Origin: Mycolicibacterium pyrenivorans
GTDB taxonomy: Bacteria; Actinomycetota; Actinomycetes; Mycobacteriales; Mycobacteriaceae
Direction: 5' to 3'
Length of the DNA: 64,000 nt
NCBI RefSeq assembly: GCF_025821625.1
Contig: NZ_JACKSH010000274.1
Coordinates: 1 to 64,000, forward strand
Shown here: in pieces, positions 25,912 through 35,610 of the stretch
Numbering within the stretch: the first letter of the stretch is position 1
How the letters are laid out: the number at the start of each line of letters is the position of its first letter
Translations under genes and position numbers: made by a program
The notes under the pieces: model-generated
Told to the model about the DNA's origin: nothing
The model's database searches: none
The model's input: only the letters and a program-made list of their open reading frames with translations

Positions 25912-27026
25912 GCCCGGTCGAGAAGGTCCCAGCCCTCGACCGACTCCGGGCTGCGCGGGGCCGGGCCGACGTAGATGGCCGACGGGCGCACCAGCTTGCC
26001 CAGCCGCTTCTGCTCGAGGATGTGGGCGCACCAGCCCGCGGTTCGCCCACAGGTGAACATGGCGGGCATCATCTTCGGCGGCACCTGGGCGAAGTCGAGG
26101 ATCACGGCAGCCCAGAACTCGACGTTGGTCTCGATCGCCCGGTCGGGGCGGCGTTCGCGGAGTTCGGTCAGTGCGGCCTGTTCGAGCGCGGCCGCCACCT
26201 CGTAGCGTGGCGCCGCCAACCGCTTGGCGGTCGCACGCAGCACCCGGGCGCGCGGATCCTCGGCCTGGTACACGCGGTGCCCGAAACCCATCAGCTTCTC
26301 GTTGCCGTCCAGGATGCCCTTCACCACGGCCCGCGCGTCGCCGGTCTTCTCGGCCTCCTCGATCATCGGGATCACCCGCGCCGGGGCACCGCCGTGAAGC
26401 GGTCCGCTCATCGCGCCGATCGCCCCCGACAGCGCGGCCGCCACGTCTGCGCCCGTCGACGCGATGACCCGCGCGGTGAAGGTGGAGGCGTTCATGCCGT
26501 GCTCGGCGGCGCTCACCCAGTAGGCGTCGATCGCCTCGACGTGCCGCGGGTCGGGATCACCTTGCCAACGGGTCATGAAACGTGCTGTCACGGTGTCGCA
26601 TTCGTCGACCCTGCGTTGCGGCACCGCAGGCTGATAGATGCCGCGCGCGGACTGCGCCACGTAGGAAAGCGCCATCACCGACGCGCGGGCCAGTTGATCG
26701 CGGGCCGTCCCGTCGTCGATGTCCAGCAGCGGCGGGTAGCCCCAGATCGGTGCCAGCATCGCCAGGCCCGCCTGGACGTCGACGCGGACGTCGCCGCTGT
26801 GGATGGGCAGCGGGAACGGCTCGGCCGGCGGAAGGCCGGTACCGAACCGGCCGTCGACCAGCAGACCCCACACGTCCCCGAAGGTCACCCGGTTGGCGAC
26901 CAGGTCCTCGATGTCGACGCCGCGGTAGCGCAGGGCCCCGCCGTCCTTGTCCGGTTCGGCGATCTCGGTCTCGAACGCCACCACGCCCGCCAACCCAGGA
27001 GCGAAATCCTTCGGCACCGCAGTCAT
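25908..27026 (-). CDS. citA: Citrate synthase 2 (CitA)
   Basis: A 372-residue citrate synthase condensing oxaloacetate and acetyl-CoA. Conserved catalytic patterns are seen: NASTFTARVIASTGAD and SGPLHGGAPARV in the centre, and KLMGFGHRVYQAEDPRARV with the catalytic histidine. It is shorter than the GltA2 at 28637, matching the Rv0889c type. The ATG at 27026 (MTAVPKDFAPGL) is chosen. It is transcribed divergently from pdxH with 67 bp between starts. Having two citrate synthases within 1.6 kb of each other is notable. Confidence 0.93.
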   Translation of the reverse strand: MTAVPKDFAPGLAGVVAFETEIAEPDKDGGALRYRGVDIEDLVANRVTFGDVWGLLVDGRFGTGLPPAEPFPLPIHSGDVRVDVQAGLAMLAPIWGYPPLLDIDDGTARDQLARASVMALSYVAQSARGIYQPAVPQRRVDECDTVTARFMTRWQGDPDPRHVEAIDAYWVSAAEHGMNASTFTARVIASTGADVAAALSGAIGAMSGPLHGGAPARVIPMIEEAEKTGDARAVVKGILDGNEKLMGFGHRVYQAEDPRARVLRATAKRLAAPRYEVAAALEQAALTELRERRPDRAIETNVEFWAAVILDFAQVPPKMMPAMFTCGRTAGWCAHILEQKRLGKLVRPSAIYVGPAPRSPESVEGWDLLDRA

Positions 27027-27093
27027 GCGCCGATTGTCGCACCCGGTCCCATCGGCGGAGCCGCCAGTCCGGGTCCGGGCGTAGCGTTGTCGC

Positions 27094-27750
27094 GTGGGCA
27101 CTTCTGATCACCTGGCTCGGATGCGGGTGGAGTACGAATCGGTGGAGAAGGACGGAAGCGGCGATCTGGACGCCGACTGGCTGGACGGCGGCTGGGTGGC
27201 GTTGCTCAGCACGTGGTTGGCCGAGGCCGAGAAGGCGGGTGTCGCCGAGGCCAACGCGATGGTCGTCGGCACGGTCGACGCCGCGGGCAGGCCCGTCACC
27301 CGCACCGTGCTGTGCAAGAGCGTGGACGAATCCGGCATCTCCTTCTACACCAACTACGACTCCGACAAGGGCAGGCAGCTGGCCGCCAACCCGTATGCGT
27401 CGGCGACCTTCCCCTGGTACTCGTTGGGTCGCCAGGTGCACATTCGCGGAGCTGTCACGAAGGTCTCCCCGGAGGCGACCGCCGACTACTGGTCCCATCG
27501 GCCGCGCGGGTCCCAGCTGGGGGCGTGGGCGTCGCTGCAGAGCAGGCCGATCGCCTCGCGCGCCGAACTGCTCCGACAGCTGGCCGAGGTCAGCGAAAGA
27601 TTCGCCGGTGTCGACGAGGTCCCGGTGCCGCCGCACTGGGGCGGCTACCTGATCGCCCCCGAGGAGGTCGAGTTCTGGCAGGGTCGGGAGAACCGGGTGC
27701 ACAACAGGATTCGTGTCCGCGGCGCGCTCGTCGAACGCCTGCAGCCGTAG
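27094..27750 (+). CDS. pdxH: Pyridoxamine 5'-phosphate oxidase PdxH
   Basis: A 218-residue FMN flavoprotein that makes pyridoxal 5'-phosphate, the cofactor that SerC and others need. Family blocks: RMRVEYESVEKDGS start region, RTVLCKSVDESGISFYTNYDSDKGRQL (FMN binding), FPWYSLGRQVHIRG, YWSHRPRGSQLGAWAS and the C-terminal WGGYLIAPEEVEFWQGRENRVHNR. GTG start at 27094. In M. tuberculosis the pdxH-type gene lies elsewhere, so this neighbourhood is a rapid-grower feature (from memory). Confidence 0.95.
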   Translation: MGTSDHLARMRVEYESVEKDGSGDLDADWLDGGWVALLSTWLAEAEKAGVAEANAMVVGTVDAAGRPVTRTVLCKSVDESGISFYTNYDSDKGRQLAANPYASATFPWYSLGRQVHIRGAVTKVSPEATADYWSHRPRGSQLGAWASLQSRPIASRAELLRQLAEVSERFAGVDEVPVPPHWGGYLIAPEEVEFWQGRENRVHNRIRVRGALVERLQP

Positions 27751-27780
27751 TCGTGGGCGGGCCGTCTTCCATCGGGGGCG

Positions 27781-27795
27781 GGCCAGCGCCTGGCC
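27781..27795. terminator. Short hairpin after pdxH
   Basis: GGCCAGCGCCTGGCC forms a perfect 6-bp stem with a 3-nt loop 31 bp downstream of the pdxH stop. No U tract follows. It is a weak terminator candidate in the 132-bp gap before the TetR gene. Confidence 0.4.
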
Positions 27796-27855
27796 GACCG
27801 CGACGAAAACCGCCGGTCAGCAAGTGTCCGGAGGTGCCAGTTTCTCACTCAATTC

Positions 27856-27872
27856 CTAGCTTGACGGGCTAG
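27856..27872. promoter_or_regulatory. Candidate operator just upstream of the TetR gene
   Basis: CTAGCTTGACGGGCTAG is a 17-bp inverted repeat with 5-bp perfect arms (CTAGC/GCTAG) ending 10 bp before the TetR start codon. TetR regulators usually bind palindromes of this size in their own promoters, so autoregulation is plausible. By-eye call only. Confidence 0.45.
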
Positions 27873-27882
27873 CATCCAGGAT

Positions 27883-28533
27883 GTGGCTGAAGTCAGGGGG
27901 GAGCGCGGCCTCGGTCTGCGCGAGCGCAAGAAGCGCCGGACCCGCGCCACTCTGATCGACGCGGCCGTCGGCCTGTGTGAGCAGCAGGGTTTCGACGGCA
28001 CCACCGTCGACCAGATCGCCGCGATCGCCGACGTGTCCCCTCGCACGTTCAGCCGCTACTTCGCCACCAAGGACGCGATTGCCCTCGCGTTGATCGACGA
28101 GGTGCTCGACATCGCGGCCGACGAACTCCGGCGCCAGCCGCTCGACATCGGTCATTTCGAGGCACTGCGGCGTTCCTACGTCGAGCTGGCGCTGAAGTCC
28201 AAGCGGGCTCCCGCCGGCGCGCTGTCCTCAGATCGTCTGCTGCAGATCGTGCGAATCACCTTCTCGTCGGCAACGCTGCGGCAGGCCGCTGTCGAATTCC
28301 GGGCCAGCGTCGTCGACGTGGTGATGGCGGAGCGGCTGGGGACCACCGTCGACGACCGCAGGGTCCGGCTGATCGCCGCGATGTGGGGTGCGTTCCTGAT
28401 GACCGCGCTGGCGGATCTGGCCGGCGACGTCACCAGCGCTGCACGCATCACGGTCGACGACGTGGTGGCCGCCTTCGAGGCCACGTACACCGAGTTCGCC
28501 GGCGAAATCGCCGGCGTCGGGCAGCCCGCCTGA
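27883..28533 (+). CDS. TetR-family transcriptional regulator
   Basis: A 216-residue repressor. The N-terminal DNA-binding domain spans about 14-62 with the helix-turn-helix FDGTTVDQIAAIADVSPRTFSRYFATKDAI, which carries a typical recognition helix. The C-terminal ligand domain ends in an extended helix. GTG start at 27883. It lies between pdxH and gltA2, on the same strand as both, and may control neither; no effector can be predicted. Confidence 0.9.
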   Translation: MAEVRGERGLGLRERKKRRTRATLIDAAVGLCEQQGFDGTTVDQIAAIADVSPRTFSRYFATKDAIALALIDEVLDIAADELRRQPLDIGHFEALRRSYVELALKSKRAPAGALSSDRLLQIVRITFSSATLRQAAVEFRASVVDVVMAERLGTTVDDRRVRLIAAMWGAFLMTALADLAGDVTSAARITVDDVVAAFEATYTEFAGEIAGVGQPA

Positions 28534-28636
28534 CCGACTGTCGCCCCCCGCGGGCGTGGCTGCTGTAATGGGACTACCTTTTGTAGGCAGACTTCGCGAC
28601 CTCCCGACAGATCCACCAGACCCCGAAGGGACGCCA

Positions 28637-29941
<1,305 letters not shown>

Positions 29942-29951
29942 CCCTTTCCCC

Positions 29952-30022
29952 CGCGAGCTCGCGCGTCTGCACGCCGACGCGCCGTGTATCGCGGCATTCT
30001 GCGCATGTTCGCGCCCCGCGAG
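29952..30022. terminator. GC-rich inverted-repeat element after gltA2
   Basis: Begins with the perfect palindrome CGCGAGCTCGCG (29952-29963) and ends with GCGCCCCGCGAG; the outer arms pair imperfectly across about 70 bp. It looks like the long mycobacterial intergenic palindromes with a central TCTGCACGCCGACGCGCC block and may terminate gltA2. Arms are imperfect, so the folding is uncertain. Confidence 0.45.
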
Positions 30023-30060
30023 GGTGACGAGATGCACGTTGCACGGGAGACGGTTGTAGT

Positions 30061-30079
30061 TTCACAATCATTGTGTGAA
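30061..30079. promoter_or_regulatory. Palindromic operator candidate at the MFS-MarR promoter
   Basis: TTCACAATCATTGTGTGAA contains the perfect palindrome CACAA-TCA-TTGTG at 30063-30075, a typical MarR-type site. It overlaps the first possible start codon (GTG 30075) of the MFS gene and is the only strong palindrome before the MFS-MarR operon. Binding by the MarR protein encoded at 31519 would give autoregulation (inference). Confidence 0.6.
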
Positions 30080-31529
30080 TGAAACCGTCGAGGCGATGAC
30101 GCGGCGGCGCAAGACCGTCATCCTGGTCTCCTGCTGCCTGAGCCTGCTCATCGTGTCGATGGACGCGACGATCGTCAACGTCGCCATTCCGGCGATCCGC
30201 ACTGACCTGTCCGCCTCGCCCTCGCAGCTGCAGTGGGTCGTGGACATCTACACGCTGGTGCTCGCGTCGCTGCTGATGCTGTCGGGAGCCACCGGTGACC
30301 GCTTCGGGCGAAGGCGGGTGTTCCAGATCGGCCTCACCGTCTTCGCGATCGGTTCGCTGGCGTGCAGCCTGGCGCCGACCATCGACACGTTGATCAGCGC
30401 TCGATTCCTGCAGGGAATCGGCGGGTCGATGCTCAATCCCGTTGCCCTGTCAATCATCTCGCAGATATTCGTCGGCCGCGAGGAGCGTGCCCGCGCGCTC
30501 GGCGTGTGGGGTGCGGTGGTGGGCATCTCGATGTCCCTGGGCCCGATCGTCGGTGGACTGCTCATCGAGACCATCGGATGGCGTTCGGTGTTCTGGATCA
30601 ACCTGCCGATCTGTGCGGCCGCGGTCCTGCTCACCGCGCTGTTCGTGCCCGAGACCAGGTCGGCGACGATGCGCGACGTCGATCCGATCGGCCAGTGTCT
30701 TGCCGTCTGTTTCCTGTTCGGCATCGTCTATGCGCTGATCGAAGGACCCGTCCTCGGGTGGACCAGCGCGCGCGTCATCGTCATCGCGGTGCTGGCCGTG
30801 GCCGCGTTCACCGCGTTCCTGCGCTACGAATCCCGGCGCCACGACCCATTTCTCGATCTGCGATTCTTCCGCAGCATCCCGTTCACGGCGGCGACGATCA
30901 CCGCGGTCAGCGCATTCGCCGCGTGGGGCGCGTTCCTGTTCATGATGTCGTTGTACCTGCAGGGCGAGCGTGGTTACTCGGCCATGCACACCGGACTCAT
31001 CTACCTGCCGATCGCCGTCGGCGCGTTGCTGTTCTCCCCGCTGTCGGGACGCCTGGTGGGTCGTTACGGCGCGCGCCCGTCGCTGGTGGTGGCGGGCGTG
31101 CTGATCTCCGTCGCGTCGGCGATGCTGACCTTCCTGACCGCGACGACACCGGTGTGGATGTTGCTGGTGGTCTTCGCCGTCTACGGTATCGGCTTCTCGA
31201 TGGTGAACGCCCCGATCACCAATGCCGCGGTGAGCGGCATGCCGCTCGATCGTGCCGGGGCGGCCTCGGCGGTGACGTCGACCAGCCGCCAGGTCGGTGT
31301 GAGTATCGGTGTGGCGCTGTGTGGTTCGGTCGCAGGGTCGGCGATGGCGGGCGTGGGGGTCGACTTCGCGTCCGCCGCACGTCCGCTGTGGTTCATCTGT
31401 GTCGGCCTGGGCCTGGTGATCCTGGCGCTCGGGCTGTATGCGACGTCGCAGCGTGGTCTGCGCTCGGCGCAGCGGCTGGCGCCGTTGATCTCGGGAACGG
31501 TCGAGGAGGAGGGGACCCATGTCCGATAA
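30075..31529 (+). CDS. DHA2-type MFS drug transporter
   Basis: A 484-residue exporter of the EmrB/QacA family with about fourteen hydrophobic helices. Family motifs: LLIVSMDATIVNVAIPAIR (motif D1), the loop SGATGDRFGRRRVFQIG (motif A) and WGAVVGISMSLGPIVGGLLIE (motif C). Members export drugs or dyes with proton uptake. The start is GTG 30075, but ATG 30096 (MTRRRKTVIL) would clear the palindrome and is equally likely. It overlaps the downstream MarR gene by 11 bp, so the pair is one operon with transporter first. Substrate unknown. Confidence 0.9.
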   Translation: MNETVEAMTRRRKTVILVSCCLSLLIVSMDATIVNVAIPAIRTDLSASPSQLQWVVDIYTLVLASLLMLSGATGDRFGRRRVFQIGLTVFAIGSLACSLAPTIDTLISARFLQGIGGSMLNPVALSIISQIFVGREERARALGVWGAVVGISMSLGPIVGGLLIETIGWRSVFWINLPICAAAVLLTALFVPETRSATMRDVDPIGQCLAVCFLFGIVYALIEGPVLGWTSARVIVIAVLAVAAFTAFLRYESRRHDPFLDLRFFRSIPFTAATITAVSAFAAWGAFLFMMSLYLQGERGYSAMHTGLIYLPIAVGALLFSPLSGRLVGRYGARPSLVVAGVLISVASAMLTFLTATTPVWMLLVVFAVYGIGFSMVNAPITNAAVSGMPLDRAGAASAVTSTSRQVGVSIGVALCGSVAGSAMAGVGVDFASAARPLWFICVGLGLVILALGLYATSQRGLRSAQRLAPLISGTVEEEGTHVR

Positions 31530-31938
31530 GGCGCTCGCGGACGGGGTGTGGCGGGATCTTGCCGCCTTCGTCCTCGACAATCGCGACAGCTGGAAGCGGG
31601 CGGTCATCGAGCAATCGGGACTGCCGTTCAGCAGGATTCGCATCCTCAAGCGGCTCGGCCGGGCGCCGATGACGGTCAAGGAGCTTGCCGCGGCGGCGAC
31701 CATCGACGCCCCCGCGGCCACGGTTGCGGTCAACGATCTCGAGGACGGCGGGCTGGCGGTGCGCCGTATCGATCCCGCTAACCGCCGGTGCAAGGTGGTG
31801 TCGCTGACCGATGCGGGCCGCGAGATGGTGGCCGCGATCGACGCGGTCGACGATCCCGCTCCCGAGGTCCTCGCCGCGCTCAGCGACGGCGAACTGGCGG
31901 CGCTGCGGTCCATCGTCGACAAGCTTGCCGCGCGTTAG
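31519..31938 (+). CDS. MarR-family transcriptional regulator
   Basis: A 139-residue winged-helix regulator. The recognition region is about 50-78 (MTVKELAAAATIDAPAATVAVNDLEDGG), followed by the wing VRRIDPANRRCKVVSLTDAG. The ATG at 31519 lies inside the MFS 3' end. It probably represses the transporter through the palindrome at 30061-30079. Its stop overlaps the convergent stop of the flavoprotein gene. It is not the Rv0880 orthologue by position. Confidence 0.88.
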   Translation: MSDKALADGVWRDLAAFVLDNRDSWKRAVIEQSGLPFSRIRILKRLGRAPMTVKELAAAATIDAPAATVAVNDLEDGGLAVRRIDPANRRCKVVSLTDAGREMVAAIDAVDDPAPEVLAALSDGELAALRSIVDKLAAR

Positions 31939-33500
31939 CCCTCCAGCACCGCCATCGCCGCGTTGTGCCCACCGATGCCCGAGACGGCGCCACCGCGTCG
32001 GGAACCCGATCCGCACAACAGGATCCGATCGTGTGCGGTGGCGACACCCCAGCGCTGGGCCGGTGTTCCCAGTGGCTCGTCGTCCTCGACGAACGGCCAC
32101 GTCAATGCGCCGTGGAAGATGTTGCCCTTGGTCATGCCCAGTGCGTGCTCCAGGTCGACGGTCGTCTTGGCCTCGATGCACAGCCGGCCCGACGAATCCT
32201 CCATCAGCACATCCTGAACCGGCTCGGCCAGAACGGAGTTCATCGACGTGAGCACCGCCGAGGTGAGTCCGTCGCGCATCCTCTCGGGTGTTGCCGACGC
32301 CATCAGGGTGTGCGGTGTGTGCAGCCCGAACACGGTCAGCGTCTGCGCACCTTCGGCGCGAAGCGAATCGGACAGGATCGTGGGGTCGGCCAGTGAATGG
32401 CAGTAGATCTCGCACGGCAGCGGGTCGGGTACCGCACCGTCCGCCGCCTGGCGGTACGCGGCAGCCAGCTGGGTGTAGGTCTCGTTGATATGGAATGTGC
32501 CCCCGAAAGCCTGTTCCGGCGTGACGGTTTGGTCGAGCAGTCGCGGTAGCCGCCGAAGCATCAGGTTCACCTTGACCTGCGCTCCCTGCGTCAGAACGGG
32601 TTCCTCCTCGCCGAGCAGGCGGGCGAGCACCGCGGGGGTCACGTTGGCCAGGACGTGGCCGGGCGCCACACGGTGCTCCTCATCCTCGCGCCGATAGCGG
32701 ACCTCCCCGTCGGGATCGATCGCGTAAACCTCTGCGCTGGTGATGATTTCGGCGCCGAATCCCGCGGCGGCCGCGGCCAGGGCGCCGCTCAAGGCGCCCA
32801 TCCCGCCGATCGGCACATCCCAGTCGCCGGTTCCGCCGCCGATCAGGTGATACAGAAAACACACGTTCTGGCGCAACGATTCGTCGTCGAGCCGGGCGAA
32901 CGTCCCGATCAGCGCGTCGGTCGCCACCACGCCGCGGACCAGGTCGTTGCCCACCGCGGCGACGATCGCCTCGGCGATGGGCCGGTCGATCATCGACCGC
33001 CATGCCGCCTCGGCGTCGCCGCCAGGATCGGCCCCGACGGTGCGCACCATCTGGGAGCGGGTGCGCAGCGGCTCGGTCATCGTGGGCCACAGCCGTGACG
33101 TCACGGCGCCACACCGCCGGTAGAAGTCGCCGAAACCGGTTTCGTCGCCGGCTGCCCCGATTGCGCCGAAGGTGGAGGTCGGGCCGATCAGCAGCCCGGT
33201 ACGCCCGCCGTCGGACGGGTCGGGCGTGTATGACGAGTACCGGCGCCGCGACAACCGGACGCGCACGCCGAGGTCGTCGACGATGCTTCGCGGCAACAGG
33301 CTGACCAGGTAGGAGTAGCGCGACAGGCGTGCGTCGACACCGTCGAAGGGGTGTGCGGACACCGCCGCGCCGCCCACGTGGTCGAGGCGCTCCAGCACCT
33401 GCACGCTGCGACCCGCCCGGGCCAGGTAGGCGGCGGCCACGAGGCCGTTGTGCCCGCCGCCGACGATGACGACGTCAGTGCGCGTCACCTGTTGTGCCAC
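31935..33500 (-). CDS. Phytoene desaturase-like FAD oxidoreductase, Rv0897c-like
   Basis: A 521-residue flavoprotein of the CrtI/COQ-like amine-oxidase group. The dinucleotide-binding motif VVIVGGGHNGLVAAAYLARAG is at about 10-30 and a C-terminal FAD contact GSRRGGAVSGIGGHNAAMAVL near the end. Related proteins desaturate or isomerise isoprenoids or carotenoids, but no carotenoid genes are nearby, so the substrate is unknown. The order gltA2...Rv0897c-Rv0898c is conserved with M. tuberculosis. Confidence 0.88.
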   Translation of the reverse strand: MAQQVTRTDVVIVGGGHNGLVAAAYLARAGRSVQVLERLDHVGGAAVSAHPFDGVDARLSRYSYLVSLLPRSIVDDLGVRVRLSRRRYSSYTPDPSDGGRTGLLIGPTSTFGAIGAAGDETGFGDFYRRCGAVTSRLWPTMTEPLRTRSQMVRTVGADPGGDAEAAWRSMIDRPIAEAIVAAVGNDLVRGVVATDALIGTFARLDDESLRQNVCFLYHLIGGGTGDWDVPIGGMGALSGALAAAAAGFGAEIITSAEVYAIDPDGEVRYRREDEEHRVAPGHVLANVTPAVLARLLGEEEPVLTQGAQVKVNLMLRRLPRLLDQTVTPEQAFGGTFHINETYTQLAAAYRQAADGAVPDPLPCEIYCHSLADPTILSDSLRAEGAQTLTVFGLHTPHTLMASATPERMRDGLTSAVLTSMNSVLAEPVQDVLMEDSSGRLCIEAKTTVDLEHALGMTKGNIFHGALTWPFVEDDEPLGTPAQRWGVATAHDRILLCGSGSRRGGAVSGIGGHNAAMAVLEG

Positions 33501-33503
33501 CGG

Positions 33504-33752
33504 TCAGCCGAGGTAGCCCTCGACCTCACCCTCGGGACGCACCTGCGCGTCCTCCGGGTCACCGCCGCTGGCACGCAGCGCCCGGCGCTGGCGCAGCAGA
33601 TCCCAGCACTGGTCGAGTTGCACCTCGATCGACCGCAGGCGCCGGTGCTCCTCGGACTCGTCGATCTCGCGGTGCTGCAGCTTGCCGCGCAACTCCTGCT
33701 CCTCAGCGACGAGGTCGTTCACCTGAGCGAGAATGTCTTGATCCTTGACCAC
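33504..33752 (-). CDS. DUF2630 small coiled-coil protein, Rv0898c-like
   Basis: An 82-residue charged, fully helical protein (DQDILAQVNDLVAEEQELRGKLQHR, then a second helix with LDQCWDLLRQRRALR) of the DUF2630 family. The GTG at 33752 is chosen; it is divergent from the FKBP gene with 72 bp between. It ends 3 bp before the flavoprotein start and is likely co-transcribed with it. Function unknown. Confidence 0.82.
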   Translation of the reverse strand: MVKDQDILAQVNDLVAEEQELRGKLQHREIDESEEHRRLRSIEVQLDQCWDLLRQRRALRASGGDPEDAQVRPEGEVEGYLG

Positions 33753-33824
33753 GCTTCTCAGTGTGCCCGCATTCGCCGCCCGCCGACCGGCAGATCCGCT
33801 CAAGTCGGCCATTAGGGTGGTCGG

Positions 33825-34187
33825 ATGGCTACCAAACCCGAGATCGACTTCCCCGACGGCTCTCCCCCGACCGAGTTGGTGATCGAGGACATCGTGGTCG
33901 GTGACGGCCTCGAGGCGATTCCCGGCGCGAACGTCGAGGTGCACTATGTCGGCGTCGAGTACGACACCGGTGAGGAGTTCGACAGCTCCTGGAACCGCGG
34001 CGAGTCGATCGAGTTCCCGCTGCGCGGCTTGATCCAGGGCTGGCAGGACGGCATTCCCGGGATGAAGGTGGGCGGCCGCCGCAAGCTGACGATCCCGCCC
34101 GAGCAGGCGTACGGCCCGTCCGGCGGGGGACACCGCCTGTCCGGCAAGACTTTGATCTTTGTCATCGACCTGCTGGCCACCCGCTAA
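33825..34187 (+). CDS. FKBP-type peptidyl-prolyl isomerase
   Basis: A 120-residue single-domain FKBP that accelerates proline isomerisation in folding proteins. Core motifs: VEVHYVGVEYDTGEEFDSSW, LRGLIQGWQDGIPGMKVGGRRKLTIPPEQAYGP and the final KTLIFVIDLLATR. No signal peptide, so cytoplasmic. ATG at 33825. In M. tuberculosis the neighbouring slot holds ompATb/arfABC; that operon is not present here. A hairpin repeat follows immediately. Confidence 0.93.
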   Translation: MATKPEIDFPDGSPPTELVIEDIVVGDGLEAIPGANVEVHYVGVEYDTGEEFDSSWNRGESIEFPLRGLIQGWQDGIPGMKVGGRRKLTIPPEQAYGPSGGGHRLSGKTLIFVIDLLATR

Positions 34188-34191
34188 CCCC

Positions 34192-34252
34192 GCCGGAATT
34201 GCATTCCAGCAGGTCCCCACTTGTAAAAGTTCTGCCGGAATGCAATTCCGGC
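34192..34252. repeat. Hairpin repeat element, copy 1 (between FKBP and prrB)
   Basis: Inverted repeat with 21-bp arms and one mismatch (34192-34212 and 34232-34252), core arm GCCGGAATTGCATTCC, loop of 19 nt. It lies between the FKBP and prrB 3' ends, which are convergent, so it could serve as a bidirectional terminator. Copy 2 at 38391-38451 has nearly identical arms. Confidence 0.9.
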
Positions 34253-34260
34253 GCAAAGAA

Positions 34261-35604
34261 CTAGCGCGGTCCGGGCAGGCGGAGCAGCAACCGCGCGCCG
34301 CCGAGCGGGCTGGCTTCCAAAGTGGCGGTGCCGCCGTGTAATTCGGCCTGCTGGGCCACCAGAGCGAGGCCGAGCCCCGAGCCCGAATGCGAGGCCGTGG
34401 AGCCTCGGGAGAACCTGTCGAACACGATCGTTCGTTCCTCCTCGGGCACGCCGACCCCGTCGTCGTCGATCGCGATCTCGACTCCCTCGCGAGAGCTGAC
34501 GGCCGAGAGCCGCACCCGGGTGGCCCCGCCGTGCTTGACGGCGTTGGCGATCGCGTTGTCGACCGCCAGACGCAGCCCGGCGGGCAGACCGACGATGATC
34601 ACCGTCGGCGCGGGAACCAGCGACACCTCCAGCTCCGGGTAGACCCGCATCGCGTCGTGCGCGGCGCGGTCGAGCAGTTCGGTGATGTCCACCGGCACGT
34701 GGTCGTCCTGGGTGGACAACTCGCCCTGAGCGAGCCGCTCCAATGCTCCGAGCGTGGCCTCGATCCGGGTCTGCGTGCGGATGACGTCGTTGACGACCTC
34801 CTTGCGTTGGTCCTCGTCGAGGTCCAGCGTCGCGAGCACCTCGAGGTTGGTGCGCATCGCGGTCAGCGGGGTGCGCAACTCGTGGGCGGACACCGAGGCG
34901 AAGTCGCGCGCCGAGGCCAGCGCGGCCATGGTGCGGCCCTGCTCCTTCCAGATGCGCTGCAGCATGCCGTTGACGGCGTCGGCGATCTCGACTGCCTCGC
35001 TGGCGCCACGGACCTCGACATCGGGTGCCTCGTCGCCCGCGTCGATCTGGCGGGTCTGCTGGGCCAGCCGTTTCAGCGGCCGCACCGCGAACGCCGCGAG
35101 CAGCCAGCCGAGCAGCGTCGCCGCCCCCACCGAGAACACGCAGATGATGATCACCCGGCGGTGCAGGTTGTTGGTGTCGGCGATGGTGGCGTCATAGGTC
35201 GCGCCGACGGCCACCGACATCGGCTCGGGATAGCGGATCTCGACCGTGCGGACCCGGTAGCGCACATCGCCGACGTAGGTGTCGGCGTAGCCGGGTGCCA
35301 GTTGGGGCAGCACCACCTTGGAGTTGGACGTCTCCTGGCCGTCGGCGCGACGCACGGTGATGATCGCGTCCTGGTCGTTGGGCGAGGACGGGATCTCGTC
35401 GAGGCCGCGGGGCAGGAACGGGATCGCGAATCCGGCGGCCTCGTCAAGCCTGCGGTCCAGGCGTTCCTTGCGGTCGTTGGTGATGCCGACCCACACCACG
35501 GTCCCGACGATGACGACGACGATCGCGGCGCCGATCGCGGTGGCGAGCGCGACCCGGGTGCGCAGCGACGGTGTGCGGCGGAAGATCCGGGACAACGCGA
35601 TCAT
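34261..35604 (-). CDS. prrB: Sensor histidine kinase PrrB
   Basis: A 447-residue membrane kinase of the PrrAB two-component system, which in mycobacteria regulates respiration and growth. Transmembrane helices at about 18-41 and 151-173 flank a periplasmic sensor domain. A HAMP linker follows (about 174-226), then the phosphorylated His241 in SAHELRTPLTAM, and the ATP-binding blocks NAIANAVKHGG, DDDGVGVPEEE and GSGLGLAL. The protein is near identical in layout to Rv0902c. The ATG at 35604 is 6 bp downstream of the prrA stop. Confidence 0.96.
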   Translation of the reverse strand: MIALSRIFRRTPSLRTRVALATAIGAAIVVVIVGTVVWVGITNDRKERLDRRLDEAAGFAIPFLPRGLDEIPSSPNDQDAIITVRRADGQETSNSKVVLPQLAPGYADTYVGDVRYRVRTVEIRYPEPMSVAVGATYDATIADTNNLHRRVIIICVFSVGAATLLGWLLAAFAVRPLKRLAQQTRQIDAGDEAPDVEVRGASEAVEIADAVNGMLQRIWKEQGRTMAALASARDFASVSAHELRTPLTAMRTNLEVLATLDLDEDQRKEVVNDVIRTQTRIEATLGALERLAQGELSTQDDHVPVDITELLDRAAHDAMRVYPELEVSLVPAPTVIIVGLPAGLRLAVDNAIANAVKHGGATRVRLSAVSSREGVEIAIDDDGVGVPEEERTIVFDRFSRGSTASHSGSGLGLALVAQQAELHGGTATLEASPLGGARLLLRLPGPR

Positions 35605-35610
35605 GTCGGC

